From NCBI RefSeq assembly GCF_042684265.1, contig NZ_JBHULB010000083.1, positions 157,875 through 221,874 of the forward strand: a stretch of DNA of 64,000 nucleotides, written 5' to 3'. The stretch comes from Croceitalea marina (GTDB lineage: Bacteria > Bacteroidota > Bacteroidia > Flavobacteriales > Flavobacteriaceae). Positions 46,407 to 52,709 of the stretch are shown here, one piece after another. How positions within the stretch are numbered: position 1 is the first letter of the stretch; each line of letters starts with the position of its first letter. Below the pieces are notes generated by a model. The model made no database searches and had not been told where the DNA came from. It saw only the letters and a list, made by a program, of their open reading frames with translations. Position numbers and translations under genes: made by a program.

Positions 46407-46437
46407 TGTGATTTTTTCAACACCTTTTCGAATAATA
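46407..46437 (+). promoter_or_regulatory. Two-box ECF-like promoter element, copy B
   Basis: TGTGA (46407-46411), 17 bases, CGAATAATA (46429-46437), 38 bases before the NTF2-like lipoprotein gene. Closely matches copy A over about 60 bases. Confidence 0.65.
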
Positions 46438-46474
46438 AAACAGAAACATTAAAGTAAAAACAGAAACCAACTAA

Positions 46475-46984
46475 ATGAGATACAGAATTACACTAAAAAT
46501 AATTGCTTTAAGACTATTGGCTCTTTTTAGCTTAGTCACATTGTTCTCTTGCAATAAAAGAAAAGAGAAATTAGATTTTATTGGAATCGAGAAAGAGATT
46601 TTAGTTGAATTTGAAAAGTTTGAAAATAGTCTGTCTAATAGGGACTTGGAAACAATCTCCAAATACTATTCAGATAATCCAGACTTTTTTTGGGTAGAAA
46701 ACGGTTCTATAGCTTATCCTTCGGGAGCAGCTGCTCGTAACTCAATTAAAAGCTTTTATCCCTCTCTAAAAAGTATGAAATTCAAATCACTGGATAAGAA
46801 AGTGGTTCCAATTAACAATTCTAATGCCCTGTTCTATGTGGAATATGAACAGGTTTTGGTCTTTCCTTCTGACCAAAAAATAGAAATCAATGGAGCAATG
46901 ACAATTTTTATGAAAAAAGAAGATGGCGCGTGGAAATTTATTGTTGGTCATTCATCGGGTAAGCCCGAAAATCAAAATCAATAG
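46475..46984 (+). CDS. SnoaL/NTF2-like (DUF4440-type) lipoprotein
   Basis: 169 residues with a lipoprotein signal peptide (TLFSCNKRK, Cys26). The cone-shaped NTF2 fold is indicated by EKFENSLSNRDLETISKYYSDNPDFFWVENG, ARNSIKSFYPSLKSM, and DGAWKFIVGHSSGKP. Such proteins may be ligand-binding or isomerase-like; the substrate is unknown. First gene of the operon driven by promoter element B. Confidence 0.82.
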   Translation: MRYRITLKIIALRLLALFSLVTLFSCNKRKEKLDFIGIEKEILVEFEKFENSLSNRDLETISKYYSDNPDFFWVENGSIAYPSGAAARNSIKSFYPSLKSMKFKSLDKKVVPINNSNALFYVEYEQVLVFPSDQKIEINGAMTIFMKKEDGAWKFIVGHSSGKPENQNQ

Positions 46985-47012
46985 GAGTAGAATAAAAAAT
47001 TTACGAATAGTT

Positions 47013-47327
47013 ATGGAGCGAATAGTAATAGTTGCATATAAGCCTTTTCTTGATAAGGAGGATGACTTAAAAAACTTGATGAACTCCCATTGGGATATTC
47101 TCCACGCGGAAGGTTTAGTTACCGATAGAAAATCGATTATTTGTGAAGCAGAAGAAGGAATAATTGTAGAAATCTTCGGGTGGAAGTCAAAAGAAGCTAT
47201 AGAATTGGCTCATTCCAACAAGTCAGTGCAAAACATGTGGGAAGAATACTCAAAAGTTTGCGAATACATTCCAATAAGTAATGTAAAGGAAAGTAAGAAT
47301 CTATTCTCTGAATTCACTTCAATATAA
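47013..47327 (+). CDS. Small protein, antibiotic-biosynthesis-monooxygenase-like
   Basis: 104 residues from the ATG of MERIVIVAYKPFLDKED; the frame extends 30 codons upstream over the previous gene but that part is not protein-like. The pattern of a beta strand, helix (DDLKNLMNSHWDILHAEG), strands and a second helix (SKEAIELAHSNKSVQNMWEEYSKV) resembles a ferredoxin-like dimeric alpha/beta barrel of the ABM type. No activity can be assigned. Confidence 0.65.
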   Translation: MERIVIVAYKPFLDKEDDLKNLMNSHWDILHAEGLVTDRKSIICEAEEGIIVEIFGWKSKEAIELAHSNKSVQNMWEEYSKVCEYIPISNVKESKNLFSEFTSI

Positions 47328-47333
47328 AAACCA

Positions 47334-47729
47334 ATGAAAAAAATCAAAATAATAGTCTCAATATTAGTTTTAAGTTCTAATGCACTAATTGCCCAAACCT
47401 ATGTTTCTCCCAAACAAAGAACAACAACAAATGGATTTGCAGATAGGGTTGAAACAGAGCTCGTCAAAAAAATTATTATAGATGAGAATAGCTTCCACGC
47501 GGGATTACCTGATGGAGACATTTTAAGTGGTTCTATTGAACTATTTAGAACCATAGAAAGAGATAATGAAAAACGAACAGTATATAAGATAGTTTCTGGC
47601 GGAATACTAAGTATTAATGATGATTTAGAAGATGATAATTGGGATAGCATTGTAATAAATCTATTGGCAACTTCTAAGAAAAAAGTCTACACTTTTTGGT
47701 TGACAAAGGGAAACAAAGGAGATGATTAG
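47334..47729 (+). CDS. Hypothetical exported protein
   Basis: 131 residues with a signal peptide (LVLSSNALIAQTY). The rest has alternating acidic and hydrophobic segments (VKKIIIDENSFHAGLPDGDILSG, DDNWDSIVINLLATSKKKVYTFWL). No family recognised. Six bases after the preceding gene, so part of the element-B operon. Confidence 0.65.
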   Translation: MKKIKIIVSILVLSSNALIAQTYVSPKQRTTTNGFADRVETELVKKIIIDENSFHAGLPDGDILSGSIELFRTIERDNEKRTVYKIVSGGILSINDDLEDDNWDSIVINLLATSKKKVYTFWLTKGNKGDD

Positions 47730-47773
47730 AAATAAGAATAGTTCATTTTCAAGATTGAATAGAATAAAAAGGA

Positions 47774-48316
47774 ATGAAAGGAATAGTAAAATCAGTAAGC
47801 AAAAGTGAGGGACATACTTTTAGCAAATTTAACTGTAACCAAATTGTATTACTTAAAGGTTTAGGAGTTAAAGGTGATGCTCATTTAGGTAAAAATGTGA
47901 AACACCGCTCAAGGGTAGCCAAAGACCCGAGCCAACCTAATTTAAGGCAAGTGCACCTAATTCATTCTGAACTATTTGCTGAGCTAAGCGAAAAAGGATT
48001 CCATATCAAAGATGGTGAAATTGGAGAAAATATTACTACAAAAGGAATAGACTTATTGAGTTTACCCAAAGGAACAATCTTAAGTTTAGGTCAAACCGCA
48101 AAAATTGAGGTGACTGGTTTAAGAAACCCGTGCAAACAACTTGATGAACTACAAAAAGGATTAATGAAGGCTGTTTTAGACAAAGATGAGAAAGGAAATT
48201 TAATTCGAAAATCTGGCATAATGGGAATTGTATTAGAAGGAGGTGAAGTGAAAAATGGTGATAACATAAAAGTAGAATTACCACCAAGGCCACATTTGAA
48301 ATTGGAGCGAGTATAA
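47774..48316 (+). CDS. MOSC-domain protein
   Basis: 180 residues. MOSC features: the start IVKSVSKSEGHTFSK, GLGVKGDAHLG, RQVHLIHSELFAEL, GEIGENITTKGIDL and the conserved Cys in TGLRNPCKQLD. MOSC proteins handle sulfur or molybdenum cofactor chemistry, and YiiM-like members act on N-hydroxylated compounds; the substrate here is not known. Cytosolic. Its TAA stop overlaps what should be the start of the next gene. Confidence 0.88.
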   Translation: MKGIVKSVSKSEGHTFSKFNCNQIVLLKGLGVKGDAHLGKNVKHRSRVAKDPSQPNLRQVHLIHSELFAELSEKGFHIKDGEIGENITTKGIDLLSLPKGTILSLGQTAKIEVTGLRNPCKQLDELQKGLMKAVLDKDEKGNLIRKSGIMGIVLEGGEVKNGDNIKVELPPRPHLKLERV

Positions 48317-48714
48317 AAAAGATATTAATATTTCTCACACTATTGCTTGGAGTTTTTGGCTGTAGCCAAGAAGATGACTATGAAAATGAAGATGATTGCT
48401 TCTTAATTTCTGGCATTCCCATAATGGGTATTGATTCTCCAGCAAATGGACGAATAAATGAAATAATAAATATTGAAGTAGCACTGTCATTTCCTAGCCG
48501 ATGTGCTTCTTTCAATGGATTTAATGATACCATTGACGGAAACATAGTTACAATAAAGGCCAAACCTGTAGAACTTTGCAGAACCGATAACACCTGTGCT
48601 ACAATCATTTTGACCATTGTTGATTATGAGTTCATTGCTACTGAACCAGGTATATACACTTTGAACTTCATAGATTCTGATGATATAAGTACAGTAAAGG
48701 TCACAATTGAGTAA
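48313..48714 (+). CDS. Small lipoprotein with a damaged or ATA start codon
   Basis: About 133 residues if read from ATA at 48313, which gives the normal lipoprotein signal KKILIFLTLLLGVFGCSQED. The only canonical start nearby is TTG at 48343, which leaves just seven residues before the lipid-attachment Cys. The ATA overlaps the stop of the MOSC gene (GTATAAAA), where GTATGAAA would give both a stop and an ATG. The mature part holds several cysteines (DDCFLIS, SRCASF, ELCRTDNTC) and ends in a beta sandwich-like region. Family unknown. Confidence 0.6.
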   Translation: MKKILIFLTLLLGVFGCSQEDDYENEDDCFLISGIPIMGIDSPANGRINEIINIEVALSFPSRCASFNGFNDTIDGNIVTIKAKPVELCRTDNTCATIILTIVDYEFIATEPGIYTLNFIDSDDISTVKVTIE

Positions 48715-49108
48715 AGGTTTAAACTTTGCCAATATGAGGAGAAAATTAATAGTAATAATACTTTTTAGGGAAGGCTACATCAGGAAACAGTAGTAGAAGT
48801 TATTAAAGAAGAATAATACATTGATTTTCCACTCGACATCAAGTGATTTATATCTAAGCGTAAATAATTGAAATGATTCAAAAACGGAATAAAGTGATGC
48901 ATTTATGTAGCTCTTAGTATTTGTCTCTATGTCAAGATAAATTTCTGTTTTTTTAATGGGTTGTGACTCGAAAGTGGTCCTGGCCAGACTTTTTTTCTCA
49001 CAATAAATTTATAGTTCTTATTGAATAAGTAAGATGCGAGCGAAACTTTGTTTCGTGCTGCAAGCCCCAAAGCTTACCAAACTTCATCCTATCTTCTTGC
49101 GAGGTAAA
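48715..49108. other. Gene-poor spacer in the island between cargo and mobility genes
   Basis: 394 bases without a full gene. It contains a 20-codon fragment at 48734-48793 that starts like a lipoprotein signal (MRRKLIVIILF) and then ends, probably the stump of a deleted gene, and a hairpin CGAAAC/GTTTCG at 49041-49055 that may terminate the BfmA/BtgA-like gene on the minus strand. Confidence 0.45.
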
Positions 49109-49669
49109 TCATAGTTCTTGTCCTAGAACTTTCTTCAAACTTTCTAAATCATTCTTATTAATATCCAGTTTAAAGTATGCTTTACCAAATCTTGGTTTTT
49201 CTTGCTTCACTTTATTAAGTAGTTTCAATACTTTGTTTCGCTCCTTTTTCCAGTTTTCTTTGAGGATATAGTTGTCGTATTGGGTAATCCTATCTTTTTT
49301 TAAAGACTGTTCAAACATTCTCTTTTCAAACTCCAAACTCTCCTTTCTGTCCCTTTCTTCATTCTCTGCATATTCAAACAATTTCTTGAGCTTATCATGG
49401 GTCGGTCTTAATTGTTCCTGCTCCATTCTTCGTAGTAGTTCTTCTATATAATCTAAGCGTTTATTTAGTCGATGCTCAAATCCCATATGTTTCATTAGAT
49501 ATTTATTCTTTGGTGAGATATTTGCCCCCTCAAAAAAGTCCATCATGAGCTCCAAGGTAAGTGTATGCGATTTTGAAATCTTCTTTGAAAACTCCCGATA
49601 TCTTCCAGCGGTAATCCGACTGATGCTTATCGCCGAAAATTCACTTTTATTCTTCTTTTCCTGTTCCAT
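49109..49669 (-). CDS. BfmA/BtgA-family-like mobilization protein
   Basis: 186 residues. The N-terminal part ISISRITAGRYREFSKKISKSHTLTLELMMDFFEG looks like a ribbon-helix-helix or related DNA-binding segment, followed by a long charged coiled coil (RLDYIEELLRRMEQEQLRP to about residue 150). This matches the small proteins found beside tyrosine recombinases in Bacteroidota mobile elements. It would help mobilise the island with the recombinase encoded upstream on the same strand. Confidence 0.6.
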   Translation of the reverse strand: MEQEKKNKSEFSAISISRITAGRYREFSKKISKSHTLTLELMMDFFEGANISPKNKYLMKHMGFEHRLNKRLDYIEELLRRMEQEQLRPTHDKLKKLFEYAENEERDRKESLEFEKRMFEQSLKKDRITQYDNYILKENWKKERNKVLKLLNKVKQEKPRFGKAYFKLDINKNDLESLKKVLGQEL

Positions 49670-49727
49670 TACAGTAATTTTTTTGAGGTTTGATAGGGTT
49701 TGACAATTCTTTTTCTTGTTTTTGCGA

Positions 49728-49766
49728 CAAAAATAATTTTGATGCTATTTTCAATTAATTGAAAAT
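49728..49766 (-). promoter_or_regulatory. Promoter and 20-bp palindromic operator of the BfmA/BtgA-like gene
   Basis: On the minus strand TATTTTTG (49728-49735) is an exact TAnnTTTG box, with TTG at 49752-49754 as a possible -33 box 16 bases away. A perfect 20-bp palindrome, ATTTTCAATTAATTGAAAAT (49747-49766), overlaps the -33 region, as a repressor site would. Confidence 0.55.
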
Positions 49767-49782
49767 CAATGGTTTGAACAAC

Positions 49783-49805
49783 GTAACATCGCTTTAGCGT
49801 GTTAC
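49783..49805 (-). terminator. Hairpin after the integrase gene
   Basis: GTAACA and CGC pair with GCG and TGTTAC around a TTTA loop with one bulged T. It lies 31 bases past the integrase stop on the minus strand. There is no T-run, so its role as terminator is uncertain. Confidence 0.4.
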
Positions 49806-49835
49806 CCTCTTGCTTTACAAAACCCCTCCTCTCAG

Positions 49836-51119
49836 TCAGGATTTTGAAACCTTTTTCTCATAGGATTCGAACCCAAAATTTGGATTCGAACCCAAAAAGC
49901 CGTCTTCGAACCTCGCTTCCAATCCGCTCATTTCCTCACTGATTTTTTCATCCAGTACACGCGCATAAATTTGTGTGGTCCCTAAATTACTATGTCCTAA
50001 CATTTTTGAAACCGTCTCTATCGGCACTCCATTTAGTAAAGTCACAGTAGTAGCAAACGTATGTCTCGCCATATGGAAGGTTAGGTTTTTGTTTATACCA
50101 CATGCATCTGCCACTTCCTTCAGGTAACTATTTAATTTCTGATTGGAAATTTTCGGAAAAAGGTTACCACCCTTACGTTTCGGATGATTCTGATATTGTT
50201 TGACAAGCGGCATCGTAGGGCCAATCAAAGGAAGTTTGAAGGTATTTTTAGTTTTAAGCCTTTTGGTACTTATCCAGTACTTCCCATCAATACCAATAAC
50301 GATATTATTATCAGTCAAATTCATTATGTCGCAATAGGCAATCCCAGTGTAGCAGCTAAAAATAAACAAGTCTTTCACAATTCTAAGTCGCTCGATTTTC
50401 GTACGATACTCTTGAATGTCTTGAAGCTCCTTTAAGGTTAAAAACTCCCGTTCTTTTTTCTCCATTCTTACCTTGAATTTTTGAAAAGGGTTTCGTTCTA
50501 TCCAATCATTATTGACCGCCATCGTAGTCATTTTTCGCAAACGCTGAATATGCTTCATTGCCCCATTATTGGAAAGCTTTCCATGATAGTGAACTGGATG
50601 TAATTTGCGCAGAAATGTTTCAAATCCTACGATGAATCGATGGTCAAGCAAGCACAATTTATAATCTTCGCTCCTGTAGTGCTTCTTTATGTATCTGAGA
50701 AGATATTTTTGGGTGGTCTTGTAGTGACTGATAGTCGCTTTACTCAAAAGGTGGGCACCATGAGTATTATGGTATTCAAAGAGTGCCATCAAGGTCATTT
50801 GGCTCTCATCTTCGCCAAAATATTTGGCCTTGACCATCTGTGGTGTGATATGGGGCGTCTGGGAGCGCAACTCTCTATAGCATTGGAAAAGTTCGGATTC
50901 TACTTCTTTTAAATATCGATTAATTTCTTGGGATTCTTTGGTACGACCCAATACTTTGGATGCCTTGCTATCCCACATATCTACTGGGATAGTGTACTTC
51001 AGGCTTAGGTTTGCTCTACGCGAATCGAGGGTGATTCGAGCATAGATTTTTGCTGTATTGTCATCTCTTCTGGCTGTACTTATCCAGAAACTGATGGAAA
51101 ATGTTGACCGAGTTCTCAT
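49836..51119 (-). CDS. int: Tyrosine-family site-specific recombinase (island integrase)
   Basis: 427 residues. N-terminal arm-binding domain (STFSISFWISTARRDDNTAKIYARITLDSRRANLSLKYTI broken over its strands), SAM-like core-binding domain in the middle, and the catalytic domain with HMARHTFATT (HxxR), GHSNLGTTQIY (His and the nucleophilic Tyr). The usual first arginine is replaced: TGIAYCDI where many family members have TGLRxxDI. Such a change is known for some Bacteroidota recombinases (IntDOT). It sits next to tRNA-Val(TAC), its presumed target, and is transcribed away from it. Confidence 0.95.
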   Translation of the reverse strand: MRTRSTFSISFWISTARRDDNTAKIYARITLDSRRANLSLKYTIPVDMWDSKASKVLGRTKESQEINRYLKEVESELFQCYRELRSQTPHITPQMVKAKYFGEDESQMTLMALFEYHNTHGAHLLSKATISHYKTTQKYLLRYIKKHYRSEDYKLCLLDHRFIVGFETFLRKLHPVHYHGKLSNNGAMKHIQRLRKMTTMAVNNDWIERNPFQKFKVRMEKKEREFLTLKELQDIQEYRTKIERLRIVKDLFIFSCYTGIAYCDIMNLTDNNIVIGIDGKYWISTKRLKTKNTFKLPLIGPTMPLVKQYQNHPKRKGGNLFPKISNQKLNSYLKEVADACGINKNLTFHMARHTFATTVTLLNGVPIETVSKMLGHSNLGTTQIYARVLDEKISEEMSGLEARFEDGFLGSNPNFGFESYEKKVSKS

Positions 51120-51230
51120 AGGTTTTGTGTTAAATTAAACGAAAATCACCTACGAAAGTCAAATCTTAAATCACTGTAATATAACCAATTACAAGCTTAT
51201 TCGGTTAACACTTTACAAAGAAATTTTTAC

Positions 51231-51247
51231 TAACCGATTTACAGACC
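51231..51247 (+). repeat. Arm-type integrase repeat, right end
   Basis: TAACCGATTTACAGACC, 16 of 17 bases identical to 29304-29320. Nearby sequences TAACCAATTACA (51182-51193) and an inverted GTTAACCGAATAAG-like site (about 51196-51209) look like further degenerate copies. Confidence 0.6.
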
Positions 51248-51292
51248 AAAACATCCCATTTTAAACGATATCATATGATAGCCTTAAAAATG

Positions 51293-51335
51293 CAAAACCT
51301 TGCAAATCAATAAGATATGCAAGGTTTTGTTTTTA
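51293..51335 (-). terminator. Bidirectional terminator at the right end of the island
   Basis: Twelve-bp stem CAAAACCTTGCA / TGCAAGGTTTTG with T-runs on both sides. On the minus strand it lies 22 bases after tRNA-Val(TAC), inside the island, so it appears to replace the terminator that the tRNA lost on integration. Confidence 0.75.
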
Positions 51336-51349
51336 TTTAAACTCTAAAG

Positions 51350-51372
51350 GTGGGCGCTGAGGGATTCGAACC
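51350..51372. repeat. Right attachment site within tRNA-Val(TAC)
   Basis: 23 bases identical to 29229-29251. It covers the tRNA 3' end, so integration restores an intact tRNA gene. Confidence 0.9.
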
Positions 51373-51425
51373 CCCGACCCCCTCGGTGTAAACGAGGTGC
51401 TCTGAACCAACTGAGCTAAGCGCCC
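51351..51425 (-). tRNA. tRNA-Val (TAC anticodon)
   Basis: Minus-strand cloverleaf with acceptor stem GGGCGCT/AGCGCCC, D arm AGCTCAGTTGGTTCAGAGC, anticodon stem CCTCG/CGAGG with loop TTTACAC (anticodon TAC), T loop TTCGAAT and discriminator A; CCA is not encoded. Its 3' end is the integration target of the island. Confidence 0.95.
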
Positions 51426-51449
51426 CAATCTTTTCCCGATTAGGGTGTG

Positions 51450-51479
51450 CAAATATAGCACCATTTTTTATTTGGCAAA
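51450..51479 (-). promoter_or_regulatory. Promoter of tRNA-Val(TAC)
   Basis: On the minus strand TTTG (51476-51479), 18 bases, TATATTTG (51450-51457): full agreement with the Bacteroidota -33/-7 consensus. It lies on the chromosomal side and is not disturbed by the island. Confidence 0.7.
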
Positions 51480-51497
51480 AAGAATCAACTAAAAATA

Positions 51498-52709
51498 TTA
51501 GACAATTTCTGCAACCACAAAAGTACTGCCACCAATATACAAGAAATCGTTTTTCTTAGCCCTACTCTTGGCAAATTGAAAACCTTCTAAAACTGACTTG
51601 TAAGCTTCTCCATTTAAATCAAAATCTCTTGCTAATTGTCGTAGTTTTTTTACCTGCAAACCCCTTGGAACGTTGGGACATACAAAATAATACATTGCGT
51701 CTTTTGGCAGCATGGATAAAATAACATCAAGTTTTTTATCATTTACAAAACCTACAACCATGTGTAGTTTGTCGAAAGATTGTTGTTTTATCTGATTTAG
51801 AACCAAAGCCAACCCCTCTTTATTATGGGCGGTATCACAGATTATTGTGGGCTCTTGCCCCAATTGTTGCCATCTTCCTAATAAACCTGTGTTTTTTACA
51901 ACACTAAGTAGCCCCTTGGTAATATGCTTTTTTTTGATTTTAAAACCTGTCAGCTCTTTTAAACAAGCCAAAACTCCTTTTACGTTTTTAGTTTGATACT
52001 TGCCTAACAAATCTGTAGGATAAACCACAATATCCTTTTGGTCGGCAAAAACAATACTTGATTTTTTCTGTGATGCCAGCATACTGAATATACCTTTTGT
52101 CTCAGCCTGAGTTTCGCTAACAACCACCGGAACTCCTTTTTTAATGATTCCTGCCTTCTCTAAAGCAATCTTTTCAAGTGTATCGCCCAAGAGGTGGATA
52201 TGGTCGAGACCTATATTCGTAATCAACGAAACTTCTGGAACAATAATGTTGGTAGAATCTAAGCGACCCCCAAGGCCCACTTCAATAACGGCAATATCTA
52301 CTTTCTGTTCGGCAAAATAGTGAAATGCCATTCCTACGGTCATTTCAAAAAAAGAAAGTGCGTGCTCTTCCAAAAAAAACTTATTGATAGCAATGAACCG
52401 CTTTACGTTTTTTTTACTGATTTTTTTTCCATTAATCTTTATCCGTTCCCTAAAATCTTTTAGGTGTGGAGAAGTGTATAGACCTACTTTATAACCTGCT
52501 TCTTGTAATACAGATGCCAACATATGACAACTAGAACCTTTACCATTAGTTCCCGCAACATGAATAGATTTAAACTTTTTTTCAGGATTATTTAAATGAA
52601 GTGCAAAGTTGATACTATTATCGAGCTTATCTTTATAGGCTATTTTACCTTTTTGCTGATACATTGGAAGTTGGGCAAACATCCAATCTAAGGTCTCTTT
52701 ATACTTCAC
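51498..52709 (-). CDS. folC: Bifunctional dihydrofolate/folylpolyglutamate synthase
   Basis: 403 residues. The Mur-ligase-like ATP loop GTNGKGSSCHML, the SPHLKDFRERIKING segment, EVGLGGRLDSTN and DTAHNKEGL are typical of FolC. It adds glutamates to folates in the cytosol. Its start overlaps the tonB stop by one base, so it is the last gene of the exbB-exbD-tonB operon. Confidence 0.95.
   Translation of the reverse strand: MKYKETLDWMFAQLPMYQQKGKIAYKDKLDNSINFALHLNNPEKKFKSIHVAGTNGKGSSCHMLASVLQEAGYKVGLYTSPHLKDFRERIKINGKKISKKNVKRFIAINKFFLEEHALSFFEMTVGMAFHYFAEQKVDIAVIEVGLGGRLDSTNIIVPEVSLITNIGLDHIHLLGDTLEKIALEKAGIIKKGVPVVVSETQAETKGIFSMLASQKKSSIVFADQKDIVVYPTDLLGKYQTKNVKGVLACLKELTGFKIKKKHITKGLLSVVKNTGLLGRWQQLGQEPTIICDTAHNKEGLALVLNQIKQQSFDKLHMVVGFVNDKKLDVILSMLPKDAMYYFVCPNVPRGLQVKKLRQLARDFDLNGEAYKSVLEGFQFAKSRAKKNDFLYIGGSTFVVAEIV

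Larger units (their letters stand above)
29229..51372. mobile_element. Integrated genomic island in tRNA-Val(TAC), about 22.1 kb
   Basis: The element is flanked by a 23-bp perfect direct repeat of the tRNA 3' end, carries a tyrosine recombinase gene next to the tRNA and a BfmA/BtgA-like gene beside it, and has arm-type repeats inside each end. The interior genes form two opposed blocks (minus 29.5-41.7 kb, plus 41.8-48.7 kb) of accessory functions, with no conjugation machinery, phage structural genes or replication gene recognised. It is probably mobilised by helper elements. The genes outside (LytTR regulator on the left, folC on the right) are ordinary chromosome. Confidence 0.88.

Noticed and set aside
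41734..46437. Copies A and B of the 60-bp element as terminal inverted repeats of a transposon
   Set aside because: No transposase lies between them, further copies (C, D) exist outside or inside in other orientations, and all four point into gene starts, which fits promoters better.
46923..47012. N-terminal extension of the ABM-like protein
   Set aside because: These 30 codons overlap the previous gene and precede a natural start (MERIVIVAYKP) that matches the small ABM-like fold.
29252..49108. Integron-like cassette array
   Set aside because: Genes are in long co-directional operons with overlaps, no regularly spaced attC-like hairpins were seen, and the recombinase is of the island-integrase type.
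29229..51372. Antiphage defence island
   Set aside because: No nuclease, restriction, toxin-antitoxin, retron, CBASS or CRISPR component was recognised among the cargo; hydrolases, methyltransferases and lipoproteins do not form a known defence set.
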